Notes under the pieces: model-generated
Database searches by the model: none
The model's input: only the letters and a program-made list of their open reading frames with translations
Told to the model about the DNA's origin: nothing
Program-made: the position numbers and the translations under genes
From: Bacillus_P idriensis_A
Lineage (GTDB): Bacteria; Bacillota; Bacilli; Bacillales; Bacillaceae
Assembly: GCF_050483325.1 (NCBI RefSeq)
Contig: NZ_JBCMYF010000011.1
Span: forward strand, 1-64,000
Length of the DNA stretch: 64,000 nucleotides
Direction of reading: 5' to 3'
In this document: positions 26,263-34,941 of the stretch, one piece after another
Layout: each line of letters begins with the position of its first letter
How positions within the stretch are numbered: position 1 is the stretch's first letter

Positions 26263-26414
26263 GGAAAAGAAAGGATAAAATTTTGCGCTTCGATGGCGAG
26301 CGGAATCGCCTAACTCCTCGGCCAGAACGGATCCTCCAGTAAAGGCAAAAAGCGCCTTTTCTGACGGATCCTTATCTGTCTGTCGGAGCTAAACGGGCGC
26401 TTGCGCTTTTCTTT
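26263..26414. repeat. Dispersed intergenic repeat R1, copy upstream of ychF
   Basis: About 150 bp and the most complete R1 copy: AAGAAAGGATAAAATTTTGC, GCGCTTCGATGGCGAGCGG, AACTCCTCGGCCAGAAC, GGATCC...GGATCC arms, CTTATCTGTCTGTCGGAGC, GGGCGCTTGCGCTTTTCTT. GGATCCTCC and GACGGATCC flank a pairable AAAAAGCGCCTTTT core. Confidence 0.85.
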
Positions 26415-26455
26415 TAAAACCAGATTTTAACCATTCATGACATCCCCTCTTAAGC

Positions 26456-26484
26456 TTGTCATTTCATGCGTTACTATCTATAAT
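26456..26484 (+). promoter_or_regulatory. ychF promoter
   Basis: TTGTCA (26456-26461), 17-nt spacer, TATAAT (26479-26484), 69 nt before the ychF ATG. Confidence 0.8.
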
Positions 26485-26552
26485 TGTTGAAGATTGGTTA
26501 GAATTCGGATTAATCGATTATATATTGTTCATATAGAGGAGTGGAAATAACC

Positions 26553-27653
26553 ATGGCTTTAACCGCTGGTATTGTTGGACTTCCGAACGTAGGAAAGTCA
26601 ACGCTTTTTAACGCCATTACACAGGCCGGTGCAGAATCTGCAAACTACCCGTTCTGTACAATCGACCCTAACGTAGGGATTGTAGAAGTGCCGGATGAGC
26701 GTCTTCAAAAGCTTACAGATCTTGTGAAACCAAAGAAAACGGTTCCGACTGCATTTGAATTTACCGATATTGCAGGAATTGTTAAGGGTGCAAGTAAAGG
26801 AGAAGGACTTGGAAACAAGTTTCTTTCACATATTCGTCAAGTAGATGCGATTTGTCACGTTGTACGCTGTTTCGCAGATGATAATATTACACACGTTTCA
26901 GGAAAAGTAGATCCAATTGATGATGTTGAGACAATCAATCTTGAGTTGATTTTAGCGGATTTAGAGTCAGTAGACAAGCGTATTGAGCGTGTCGGAAAGC
27001 TTGCTAAACAAAAAGACAAAGAGGCTGTTTATGAGCACGAGGTTCTGTTAATGCTGAAAGATGCATTTGAAAACGACAAACCTGCCCGCTCAGTGGAATT
27101 CACAGATGAACAGATGAAAATTGTTAAGCATCTTCATTTGCTTACAAGCAAACCTGTTTTGTATGTAGCTAATGTATCTGAAGATGAAGTGGCTGATGCT
27201 TCTAATAACGAATATGTAAAAGCAGTCCGCGAATTTGCCGCAAATGAAAAAGCCGAAGTGATTGTTGTATGTGCGAAGATTGAATCTGAAATTGCTGAAC
27301 TTGACGGAGAGGAAAAAGAAATGTTCCTTGAAGAGCTTGGCATTGAAGAATCAGGTCTTGATCAGCTTATTAAAGCTTCATACAAACTTCTTGGTCTTGC
27401 GACATATTTCACAGCGGGTGTACAGGAAGTCCGCGCGTGGACATTTAAAAAAGGGATGAAGGCTCCGCAATGCGCCGGCGTTATTCACTCTGACTTCGAA
27501 CGCGGCTTTATCCGCGCGGAAACAGTTTCCTATGAAGATCTGCTGAATGCAGGAACTATGGGAGCAGCACGAGAAGCCGGGAAAGTGCGTTTAGAAGGAA
27601 AAGAATACATCGTAAAAGATGGCGACGTCATTCATTTCCGTTTTAATGTTTAA
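26553..27653 (+). CDS. ychF: Ribosome-binding ATPase YchF/OLA1
   Basis: Obg-related P-loop ATPase of 366 residues (same as B. subtilis YyaF), linked to translation and stress. G1 GLPNVGKSTLFNAI, G2/G3 DIAGIVKGASKGEGLGN, a coiled-coil insert (about 125-200) and a C-terminal TGS domain (RAWTFKKGMKAPQCAGVIHSDFERGFIRAE). ATG at 26553 with GAGGAG upstream; the in-frame ATA/GTG region upstream has no better site. Confidence 0.96.
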   Translation: MALTAGIVGLPNVGKSTLFNAITQAGAESANYPFCTIDPNVGIVEVPDERLQKLTDLVKPKKTVPTAFEFTDIAGIVKGASKGEGLGNKFLSHIRQVDAICHVVRCFADDNITHVSGKVDPIDDVETINLELILADLESVDKRIERVGKLAKQKDKEAVYEHEVLLMLKDAFENDKPARSVEFTDEQMKIVKHLHLLTSKPVLYVANVSEDEVADASNNEYVKAVREFAANEKAEVIVVCAKIESEIAELDGEEKEMFLEELGIEESGLDQLIKASYKLLGLATYFTAGVQEVRAWTFKKGMKAPQCAGVIHSDFERGFIRAETVSYEDLLNAGTMGAAREAGKVRLEGKEYIVKDGDVIHFRFNV

Positions 27654-27658
27654 TTCGG

Positions 27659-27687
27659 TTGCTTAAAGTCGTTTTGTTTGCTATAAT
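27659..27687 (+). promoter_or_regulatory. rpsF-ssb-rpsR promoter
   Basis: TTGCTT (27659-27664), 17 nt, TATAAT (27682-27687). Confidence 0.8.
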
Positions 27688-27711
27688 TTAAACTTGTGAG
27701 TAATTGAATTG

Positions 27712-27752
27712 TTTAATTGCTCCTTGCCCGTTCAGGGCCGTTTAGACCAAAA
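27712..27752 (+). promoter_or_regulatory. Candidate S6:S18 ribosomal leader
   Basis: In the 5' leader of rpsF: CTCCTTGCCC GTTCA GGGCCGTTTAGACC, with GCCC (27726-27729) / GGGC (27735-27738) and CCG elements around it. The S6:S18 dimer is known to bind such a CCG-containing leader upstream of rpsF and feed back on its expression; assignment here rests on position and these elements. Confidence 0.6.
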
Positions 27753-27765
27753 GGAGGTGTAAGAG

Positions 27766-28053
27766 ATGAATAAATACGAAATCATGTATATCATCCGTCC
27801 AAACATTGAAGATGAGGCTAAAAAAGCTCTAGTTGAGCGTTTCAACACAATCTTAGCTGACAATGGTGCGGAAGTTGAAGAAACAAAAGAGTGGGGCAAA
27901 CGTCGCCTTGCTTATGAAATCAACGATTTGCGTGACGGTTACTACATGCTTCTTCAAGTTGCATCAAAGCCGGAAGCTGTTCAAGAATTTGACCGCTTAG
28001 CGAAAATCAGCGAAGACATCATGCGTCACATGGTAACTAGAAAAGAAGTGTAA
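27766..28053 (+). CDS. rpsF: 30S ribosomal protein S6
   Basis: A 95-residue small-subunit protein that dimerises with S18. MNKYEIMYIIRPNIEDEAKKA and WGKRRLAYEINDLRDGYYMLL are family signatures. AAAGGAGGTG sits upstream of the ATG. First gene of the rpsF-ssb-rpsR operon, with its own promoter and a likely autoregulatory leader. Confidence 0.98.
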   Translation: MNKYEIMYIIRPNIEDEAKKALVERFNTILADNGAEVEETKEWGKRRLAYEINDLRDGYYMLLQVASKPEAVQEFDRLAKISEDIMRHMVTRKEV

Positions 28054-28092
28054 TTCATATAGATTAGATATCTTTAAAAAAGGATGATTCTG

Positions 28093-28629
28093 ATGATGAA
28101 TCGGGTTGTTTTAGTCGGCAGACTAACAAAAGATCCAGAACTGCGCTACACACCAGCTGGAGCAGCAGTTGCTACTTTTACATTAGCTGTAAACCGCGCC
28201 TTCACAAACCAGCAGGGTGAAAGAGAAGCGGACTTCATTAACTGTGTCGTATGGCGCCGTCCGGCTGAAAATGTTGCAAATTTCCTCAAAAAAGGAAGTT
28301 TGGCAGGAGTAGATGGACGTCTTCAATCACGCAGCTATGAAGACCAGACTGGCAAACGCGTTTATGTAACTGAAGTGGTTGCAGAAAGCGTACAGTTTCT
28401 TGAACCTAAAAGCGGCAGTGGAAACAGCGGCGGCGGTGGCGGAAACAACAACAATTATTATGGCGGAGGCCAGGGTGGACAAGGCGGACAGCAAAATCCA
28501 TTCAGCCAAAATCAAAATCAAAATCAAAATCAGAATCAGCGTAATCAAGGCCGTTCGAACTTTGATGACGATCCATTCGCTAATGATGGAAAGCCGATTG
28601 ATATCTCTGATGATGACTTACCGTTTTAA
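28093..28629 (+). CDS. ssb: Single-stranded DNA-binding protein SsbA
   Basis: Essential SSB, 178 residues. OB fold (about 1-105: MMNRVVLVGRLTKDPELRYT...), then a flexible Gly/Gln/Asn linker including an (NQ)n tract encoded by four CAAAAT hexamers plus a variant (28506-28535), and the DDDLPF tip that recruits partner proteins. I start at ATG 28093, matching MLNRVVLVG of B. subtilis, with AAAGGATGA upstream; earlier in-frame ATG at 28084 overlaps that site. Confidence 0.96.
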   Translation: MMNRVVLVGRLTKDPELRYTPAGAAVATFTLAVNRAFTNQQGEREADFINCVVWRRPAENVANFLKKGSLAGVDGRLQSRSYEDQTGKRVYVTEVVAESVQFLEPKSGSGNSGGGGGNNNNYYGGGQGGQGGQQNPFSQNQNQNQNQNQRNQGRSNFDDDPFANDGKPIDISDDDLPF

Positions 28630-28672
28630 AACATATAGTACGAGCATTTCTTAATGGAAGGAGGAAATAACT

Positions 28673-28912
28673 ATGGCAGGCGGACGCAAAGGTGGACGTG
28701 CAAAACGTCGTAAAGTGTGCTACTTCACTGCACACGGAATCACTCACATCGATTACAAAGATGTAGATTTGCTTAAAAAATTCGTTTCTGAGCGTGGTAA
28801 AATCTTACCTCGTCGTGTAACAGGAACAAGCGCTAAATACCAACGTAAATTAACGATTGCTATTAAACGCTCTCGTCAAATGGCTTTACTTCCATACGTA
28901 TCTGGCGAATAA
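28673..28912 (+). CDS. rpsR: 30S ribosomal protein S18
   Basis: A 79-residue basic protein, full length, with KVCYFTAHGITHIDYKDVDLLKKF and RRVTGTSAKYQRKLTIAIKRSRQMALLPY. GGAGGA lies 8 nt before the ATG. Last gene of the rpsF operon, followed by a terminator. Confidence 0.98.
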   Translation: MAGGRKGGRAKRRKVCYFTAHGITHIDYKDVDLLKKFVSERGKILPRRVTGTSAKYQRKLTIAIKRSRQMALLPYVSGE

Positions 28913-28916
28913 TAAG

Positions 28917-28955
28917 ATGAAAAAGGCAGTGAGGATTCCTTGCTGCTTTTTTATT
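28917..28955 (+). terminator. rpsR terminator
   Basis: GGCAG.GAGG / CCT.GCTGC-type imperfect hairpin (about 28924-28947) followed by TTTTTTATTATT. Confidence 0.75.
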
Positions 28956-29060
28956 ATTCTGAAATCTTTTTGCGGATGAAAGGATAAGTGTTCTGATCTA
29001 TTTGATTTGTCACACACGGTTCATTTAAAATAAGCTTGGAAGTATAAAAGAGGTGAAACT

Positions 29061-29990
29061 GTGAAAAGGGTTAACGTACTGACAGAAGGTGCAATTTTAC
29101 TTGCGCTTTTTACTGTATTAACATTAATGACACTTTATCTGCCGCTGATCGGGGCATTTTTAATGGTCTTTTTGCCATTGCCGTTTATCCTTTATACGGT
29201 AAGACACGGGATCAAAGCTGCTTTCACTCTAATGGCCGCTTCGATCTTTATTACATTGATAGTTGGTTCTTTGTTTGCTTTGCCATTAACTTTAACATAT
29301 GCCCTCAGCGGAATCGTGATGGGCTACTTTTATCAGAAAAGGCAAACAGCCGGAGCTTTGATCGGGGGCACAATTGCATTTCTAATCAGCTTTGTTGTCA
29401 TGTATGCAGCGTCCGTGGCATTTTTTCAAATCGATCCAATTGAAGAAGCTGCAGGCAGCATGAATGAAACGATTGAAATGGCAAAATCAATGATGGCTGC
29501 AATTGGTCAAGAAGCAAATGAAGCAGCGATTAATCAATTAGAAGAGCAAATGAAGTACATAGGCTACTTAATTCCAAGTTTGCTTGTAAGTGTTTCTTTT
29601 ATCTTTGCTTTACTTTCTCATGCTGTGACGGTTCCTGTTCTAAAAAGACTGAAAATCCAGCTGATGCCGTTAAAGCCATTCCGGGAGTGGAAGCTGCCGT
29701 CAAGCATTGTCTGGTATTACTTGATTGTCAGTTTCTTATTATTTTTAAATCTTGATACAGGAAGCTTTCTTTATATTGCTGCTGTAAACTTGCTGTTTGT
29801 TCTGCAGGTGCTGCTGGTCGTACAGGGTTTCTCTTTTATTTTCTTTTACAGTCATGTGAAAAAATATTCGAAAGCTGTGCCTGTTATAGCAGTCATTCTT
29901 TCTTTGATTCTGCCGATCCTGATGTATCTTGTGCGAATCTTAGGTATAATTGATTTAGCTTTTAATTTAAGGGGTCGCGTGAAGAAATAG
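29061..29990 (+). CDS. yybS: DUF2232 membrane protein YybS
   Basis: A 309-residue polytopic membrane protein matching YybS, about eight hydrophobic segments starting LLALFTVLTLMTLYLPLIGAFLMVFLPLPFILY. The cytosolic or extracytoplasmic loop at about 130-170 is Glu/Met-rich. Function unknown; it is consistently placed before gdpP. GTG start at 29061 with AGAGGTG upstream. Confidence 0.9.
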   Translation: MKRVNVLTEGAILLALFTVLTLMTLYLPLIGAFLMVFLPLPFILYTVRHGIKAAFTLMAASIFITLIVGSLFALPLTLTYALSGIVMGYFYQKRQTAGALIGGTIAFLISFVVMYAASVAFFQIDPIEEAAGSMNETIEMAKSMMAAIGQEANEAAINQLEEQMKYIGYLIPSLLVSVSFIFALLSHAVTVPVLKRLKIQLMPLKPFREWKLPSSIVWYYLIVSFLLFLNLDTGSFLYIAAVNLLFVLQVLLVVQGFSFIFFYSHVKKYSKAVPVIAVILSLILPILMYLVRILGIIDLAFNLRGRVKK

Positions 29991-30085
29991 CACAATTGCG
30001 CATAAACTAGATTCATACAGTGCGCAGCAGGAGTAAGCCGCAATCTTACGTATGTTTCACTGTTTTTTGAGGAGCTGAAACAAAA

Positions 30086-32065
30086 ATGCCCAGTTTTTAT
30101 GAAAAACCATTTATCAGGTATCCCCTGTTTGCCTTAATCGGACTGACCGCGATTGCCATCATCATTATCTTTTATTATCAATGGATGATCGGTGTTGCCT
30201 GCGTCTTTCTATTAGGCGGGATCTTATTTCTTTTGAAAATTGCCGATAAAAAGCTTAAGAGTGCGATGGAAACCTACATTTCTACTCTCTCTTACCGTTT
30301 GAAGCGGGTTGGAGAAGAAGCTTTGATGGAAATGCCGATCGGAATTATGCTATTTAACGAACATTACCATATTGAATGGACAAATCCGTTTTTGACATCC
30401 TGCTTCCATGAAGACACATTGGTCGGCAGGTCGATGTATGATGTAGCCGAGTCCCTGGTCCCCCTCGTGAAGCAGGAGGTTGATACGGAAACCATTACAC
30501 TTCACGAACGGAAGTTTAAAGTCATTATCAAGCGTGAGGAAAGACTGCTGTATTTCTTTGATGTAACAGAGCAGACAGAAATTGAAAAGCAGTATGAGGA
30601 TGAGCGCACTGTGCTTGCCCTTATTTTTCTCGATAATTACGATGAAGTCACTCAAGGCATGGATGATCAGACTAAAAGTACCATAAATAGTCAAGTAACC
30701 TCATTGCTGAATAAATGGGCAACAGATAATGGCATCTTCTTGAAAAGAACGTCATCAGAACGGTTCATGGCCATTCTCAATGAAAACATTTTAATAAAGC
30801 TTGAAAAAGGAAAGTTTTCGATTCTTGACGAAGTAAGAGAACAGACGACAGTTCAAAATATATCCCTCACACTGAGCATCGGTATAGGATCCGGCGTGCC
30901 GTCTCTTACTGAGCTTGGGGATTTGGCTCAATCAAGTCTTGATCTCGCATTAGGACGCGGCGGAGATCAGGTTGCCATTAAGCAGACGAACGGAAAAGTG
31001 AAGTTCTATGGCGGCAAGACGAATCCGATGGAAAAAAGAACGAGAGTGCGTGCAAGGGTTATCTCTCATGCGCTGACTGAAATTATTTCAGAAAGCGACA
31101 AAGTCATTATTATGGGGCATAAATACCCTGATATGGATTCAATAGGCTCAGCCATCGGCATCCTGAAAGTAGCTCAGGTGAACGAAAAAGAAGGCTTCAT
31201 TGTTCTTGATCAAAATGAGATTGATACAGGCGTGCAGCGGCTGATTCAGGAAGTAAGGCAGCATTCAGACTTATGGTCCCGTTTTATCACAAGAGAAGAA
31301 GCTCTGGAAATCTCAACAGATGACACGGTTCTGATTGTTGTGGACACCCATAAGCCTTCACTTGTCATCGATGAAAAGCTGCTGAATAAAGTCGACAATG
31401 TTGTTGTGATTGATCATCACCGCCGGGGTGAGGAGTTTATAAAGGATCCATTGCTCGTTTATATGGAACCTTATGCATCATCAACAGCAGAGCTTGTGAC
31501 AGAACTGCTTGAATATCAGACAAAACGTTTGAAAATGAACATGATTGAAGCCACCTCCCTGCTCGCAGGCATTATAGTCGATACAAAAAGCTTTACTCTC
31601 AGAACAGGTTCCCGTACATTTGACGCAGCCTCTTATTTAAGATCTAAAGGCGCTGACACGATTCTCGTGCAAAAATTCATGAGGGAAGATATTGATCACT
31701 ACGTAAAGCGGTCAAAAATTATTCAAAACACCAATATGCTTAAAGATGGCATTGCCATTGCAAAATCAGATGCTGATTCAGAGGATTATTTTGATCAGGT
31801 CATCATTGCTCAAACAGCAGATACGCTCCTGGCGATGAGCGGTGTGGTGGCGTCATTCGTTCTTGCAAGAAGAAATGAGCACACAATCGGCATCAGTGCC
31901 CGTTCCCTTGGGGATATCAATGTGCAGCTGATCATGGAAGCCTTAGACGGCGGAGGTCACCTCACAAATGCGGCTACACAGCTTGAGCATGTATCGCTGC
32001 TTGAAGCGGAAGAAAGATTAAAACATGCGATTGAAGAGTATTTAGAAGGAGGAACTAAGTCGTGA
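30086..32065 (+). CDS. gdpP: Cyclic di-AMP phosphodiesterase GdpP
   Basis: Degrades c-di-AMP to pApA, controlling potassium and wall homeostasis; 659 residues. Two N-terminal membrane helices (about 12-55), a degenerate PAS (about 85-150), a modified GGDEF domain (about 170-310) and a DHH/DHHA1 phosphodiesterase. Motifs: GHKYPDMDSIGSA (about 341), VVDTHKP and VIDHHRRGEEF (about 442), and C-terminal GGGHLTNAATQ. GAGGAG upstream of ATG 30086. Its stop overlaps the rplI GTG by 4 nt. Confidence 0.96.
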   Translation: MPSFYEKPFIRYPLFALIGLTAIAIIIIFYYQWMIGVACVFLLGGILFLLKIADKKLKSAMETYISTLSYRLKRVGEEALMEMPIGIMLFNEHYHIEWTNPFLTSCFHEDTLVGRSMYDVAESLVPLVKQEVDTETITLHERKFKVIIKREERLLYFFDVTEQTEIEKQYEDERTVLALIFLDNYDEVTQGMDDQTKSTINSQVTSLLNKWATDNGIFLKRTSSERFMAILNENILIKLEKGKFSILDEVREQTTVQNISLTLSIGIGSGVPSLTELGDLAQSSLDLALGRGGDQVAIKQTNGKVKFYGGKTNPMEKRTRVRARVISHALTEIISESDKVIIMGHKYPDMDSIGSAIGILKVAQVNEKEGFIVLDQNEIDTGVQRLIQEVRQHSDLWSRFITREEALEISTDDTVLIVVDTHKPSLVIDEKLLNKVDNVVVIDHHRRGEEFIKDPLLVYMEPYASSTAELVTELLEYQTKRLKMNMIEATSLLAGIIVDTKSFTLRTGSRTFDAASYLRSKGADTILVQKFMREDIDHYVKRSKIIQNTNMLKDGIAIAKSDADSEDYFDQVIIAQTADTLLAMSGVVASFVLARRNEHTIGISARSLGDINVQLIMEALDGGGHLTNAATQLEHVSLLEAEERLKHAIEEYLEGGTKS

Positions 32066-32511
32066 AAGTTATTTTCTTGAAAGATGTAAAAGGTAAAGGG
32101 AAAAAAGGGGAAGTTAAAAATGTAGCTGACGGCTACGCACATAACTTTTTAATTAAACAAGGACTTGCGATTGAAGCGAATCAGGCAGAGATCAGCAAGC
32201 TGCAAGGCCAAAAGAAAAAAGAAGAAAAAGAAGCTGCAGCAGAGCTTGAAAAGTCTGTGGAGCTAAAAGAAACGCTTGAAAGCTTAACGGTAGAGCTTAA
32301 GGCGAAATCAGGAGAGGGCGGCCGCTTATTCGGGTCCATTACAAGCAAGCAAATTGCTGATGAGCTGCTGAAAACCCATGGTCATAAAGTGGATAAACGC
32401 AAAATTGATCTTCCTGATGCGATTCGTGCTCTAGGCTATACAAATGTGCCAGTAAAACTGCATCCGGAAGTAACAGCCACTGTTAAGGTGCATGTAACAG
32501 AACAAAAATAA
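32062..32511 (+). CDS. rplI: 50S ribosomal protein L9
   Basis: A 149-residue protein with the N-terminal RNA-binding lobe (MKVIFLKDVKGKGKKGEVKNVADGYAHNFL), a long central helix and the C lobe (GGRLFGSITSKQIAD). GTG at 32062 overlaps the gdpP stop (GTGA); the binding site AAGGAGGA is inside gdpP. Confidence 0.97.
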   Translation: MKVIFLKDVKGKGKKGEVKNVADGYAHNFLIKQGLAIEANQAEISKLQGQKKKEEKEAAAELEKSVELKETLESLTVELKAKSGEGGRLFGSITSKQIADELLKTHGHKVDKRKIDLPDAIRALGYTNVPVKLHPEVTATVKVHVTEQK

Positions 32512-32520
32512 TCATATGTA

Positions 32521-32575
32521 AAATGTGATGTGTGAATGGATGCTGCTTCTTTTCGCAGCATCACATTTTTTCTTA
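32521..32575 (+). terminator. rplI terminator
   Basis: Inner arms GATGCTGC (32539-32546) / GCAGCATC (32555-32562), then ACATTTTTTC. The outer AAATGTGATG could instead pair with CATCACATTT, giving an alternative longer stem. Confidence 0.85.
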
Positions 32576-32677
32576 TTATAAAGAATTAGAGCTGAAGGGC
32601 CTTACTCCTCAGTTGTCTGCAGGAACTGACCAAGGCGTGCTCAATTCTAATTAAATCAAAGAAGGACGGTGATCATC

Positions 32678-34042
32678 ATGAATGAAATGTTTGATGATCG
32701 GATTCCCCCGCAAAATATTGAGGCGGAGCAAGCTGTACTCGGAGCGATTTTTCTAGAACCCGCATCTTTAATCACCGCTTCTGAAATTCTGATTCCAGAA
32801 GATTTTTACAGAGCATCTCATCAGAAGATTTACAATGTGATGCTGAAGCTTGCGGATAAAGGGGAGCCTGTGGATTTAGTAACAGTAACCTCTGAGCTTG
32901 CGGATGCCAATTTATTAGAGGAAATCTGCGGAGTATCCTATTTAAGTGATTTGGCAAATGCAGTACCGACTGCTGCCAATATCGAATATTACGGAAGAAT
33001 CGTAGAAGAGAAGTCGATTTTGCGGAGATTGATCCGAACAGCTACAACGATTGCTCAAGACGGTTATTCCCGTGAAGATGAAGTGGATGTTTTATTGAAT
33101 GAAGCAGAAAAAAACATCATGGAGGTCTCACAGCGGAAAAACGCGGGAGCTTTCCAGAATATTAAAGATGTCCTTGTTCAAACGTACGATAACATTGAAT
33201 TGCTCCACACAAGAAAAGGCGACATTACCGGAATTGCCACGGGCTTTACAGAGCTCGACAGAATGACAGCAGGATTCCAGCGAAATGATCTGATTATTGT
33301 AGCTGCCCGTCCGTCTGTTGGTAAGACCGCTTTTGCCTTGAATATCGCTCAAAACGTGGCCACGAAAACAGATGAAAACGTCGCGATCTTCAGTCTTGAG
33401 ATGGGGGCAGATCAGCTTGTCATGAGGATGCTTTGTGCAGAAGGCAACATTAACGCACAAAATTTGCGGACAGGTAACTTAACTCCGGAAGACTGGGGCA
33501 AGCTCACCATGGCGATGGGAAGCTTATCGGATTCAGGGATATTTATAGATGATACACCTGGTATCCGGGTAAGCGAAATCCGTGCAAAATGCCGGCGCCT
33601 CAAACAGGAAAGCGGCCTTGGCATGATCCTGATTGACTATCTGCAGCTGATTCAAGGCAGCGGACGAAATAAAGATAACCGTCAGCAGGAAGTATCTGAA
33701 ATTTCGCGGACACTTAAGTCGCTCGCAAGGGAATTAAAAGTGCCTGTTATCGCCTTATCCCAGCTATCACGCGGAGTTGAGCAGCGCCAGGACAAGCGTC
33801 CTATGATGTCAGATATCCGTGAATCAGGAAGTATTGAGCAGGATGCGGATATTGTTGCTTTCTTATATCGTGACGATTACTACGATAAGGAATCCGAAAA
33901 TAAAAATATCATTGAAATTATCATTGCAAAACAGCGTAACGGTCCAGTTGGCACCGTCAGTCTCGCTTTCGTAAAAGAATACAATAAATTCGTTAACCTG
34001 GAACGGCGATTCGATGATGCCGGTGTTCCGCCAGGTGCTTAG
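32678..34042 (+). CDS. dnaB: Replicative DNA helicase (DnaB; DnaC in B. subtilis)
   Basis: Hexameric RecA-fold helicase at the fork, 454 residues like B. subtilis DnaC. N domain (about 1-100, RIPPQNIEAEQAVLGAIFL), linker, C-terminal motor with Walker A ARPSVGKTAFALNIA, Walker B LILIDYLQLI and DIRESGSIEQDADIV. ATG 32678 preferred to GTG 32669 by homology (MNEMFDDRIPPQN). A terminator follows at once. Confidence 0.97.
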   Translation: MNEMFDDRIPPQNIEAEQAVLGAIFLEPASLITASEILIPEDFYRASHQKIYNVMLKLADKGEPVDLVTVTSELADANLLEEICGVSYLSDLANAVPTAANIEYYGRIVEEKSILRRLIRTATTIAQDGYSREDEVDVLLNEAEKNIMEVSQRKNAGAFQNIKDVLVQTYDNIELLHTRKGDITGIATGFTELDRMTAGFQRNDLIIVAARPSVGKTAFALNIAQNVATKTDENVAIFSLEMGADQLVMRMLCAEGNINAQNLRTGNLTPEDWGKLTMAMGSLSDSGIFIDDTPGIRVSEIRAKCRRLKQESGLGMILIDYLQLIQGSGRNKDNRQQEVSEISRTLKSLARELKVPVIALSQLSRGVEQRQDKRPMMSDIRESGSIEQDADIVAFLYRDDYYDKESENKNIIEIIIAKQRNGPVGTVSLAFVKEYNKFVNLERRFDDAGVPPGA

Positions 34043-34070
34043 AGCTGTCGCTGAAGACAGCTTTTTTTTG
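34041..34070 (+). terminator. Helicase gene terminator
   Basis: AGCTGTC (34043-34049) / GACAGCT (34056-34062) and eight T residues, beginning at the stop codon. Confidence 0.92.
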
Positions 34071-34129
34071 TGGAGAAGGATGATTAGCGATGATTGGAGA
34101 TTTATTTAGGGGGTTATTGCAGGAATTGA

Positions 34130-34649
34130 GTTGTGGAGCACTTTTCTCGGTGCTGCGCGCTCATAATGTGGTGTAAACTCGGTTCTGAAGCACTTCCCAC
34201 GTGTTTTGACCCGCATAAAGTGCAGCAACCTTGGTTCTGAAGCACTTTTCACGTGTTTTGGCCCGCATAAAGTGCAGCAACCTCGGTTCTGAAGCACTTT
34301 TCACGAGTTGCAACCTACATAAAGTGCAGTAAACTCAGTTCTGAAGCACTTTTCACGTATTATGACCCGCATAAAGTGCAGCAAACTCAGTTCTGAAGCA
34401 CTTCTTACGAGTTGCAACCTGCATAAAGTGCAGCAACCTCGGTTCTGAAGCACTTTTCACGAGTTGCAACCTACATAAAGTGTAGCAACCTCGGTTCTGA
34501 AGCAGTTCCCACGTGTTTTGACCCACATAAAGTGCAGTAAACTCAGTTCTGAAGCACTTTTCACGTATTATGACCCACATAAAGTGCAGCAAACTCAGTT
34601 CTGAAGCACTTATCTTATGCTGGAGCCCTTATTATATGCTGCAAACTTA
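34130..34649. repeat. 52-bp tandem repeat array (minisatellite), ten units
   Basis: Exact 52-bp periodicity: GTTCTGAAGCA-type unit starts at 34182, 34234, 34286, 34338, 34390, 34442, 34494, 34546 and 34598, plus a degenerate unit at 34130; the last unit also decays. The conserved frame CATAAAGTGCAGYAA...GTTCTGAAGCACTT alternates with a ~19-bp core of three recurring types (GTGTTTTG, GAGTTGCAA, GTATTATGA). Each unit can fold through GCACTTT/AAAGTGC arms. Since 52 is not a multiple of three, no single protein repeat is encoded. Confidence 0.95.
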
Positions 34650-34811
34650 GTGATGACACATTATATAAGAACAGATCTCCGCATATTGTAACATCTACGA
34701 TTTTCACCTCTATCCAAACCGACACACGCATTCTCCTATCTGGAATGAAACCCTAAAACAAGGGGAATCTATGTAAAGATGAACAAAATCATTCGCAATC
34801 GCCATTTATTA
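34650..34811. other. Spacer between minisatellite and purA promoter
   Basis: AT-rich sequence with no gene seen; leads to a PurR-box pair and the purA promoter. Confidence 0.5.
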
Positions 34812-34850
34812 CGAACGAAATTAAAATGTAATCTTATTAATGTTCGTCTT
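34809..34850. promoter_or_regulatory. Candidate PurR operator (two inverted PurBoxes)
   Basis: CGAAC at 34812-34816 (in TTACGAACGAAAT) and its inverse GTTCG at 34842-34846 (in TTAATGTTCGTCTT), centres 30 bp apart. PurR of B. subtilis binds two inverted CGAAC-containing boxes at about this spacing upstream of purA. The pair ends just before the -35. Confidence 0.65.
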
Positions 34851-34854
34851 TTCG

Positions 34855-34883
34855 TTGACTTTCGATTCGTTTGCTGGTAAAAT
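34855..34883 (+). promoter_or_regulatory. purA promoter
   Basis: TTGACT (34855-34860), 17 nt, TAAAAT (34878-34883), 59 nt before the ATG. Confidence 0.85.
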
Positions 34884-34941
34884 TAGCTTGTTTGATCGTG
34901 CGAAAAGAGAAAGAATTGCAAAAAACCGGAGGTGCACACTA

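Noticed and set aside
34106..34592. Minus-strand open frames across the repeat array
   Set aside because: Period 52 shifts frame each unit, there are no ribosome-binding sites, and the frames exist only because the repeat lacks stops in that phase.
34130..34649. 52-bp repeats as a CRISPR array
   Set aside because: The conserved part is about 33-36 bp but the spacers are only about 16-19 bp and fall into three recurring types; no cas genes are nearby. This is a minisatellite.
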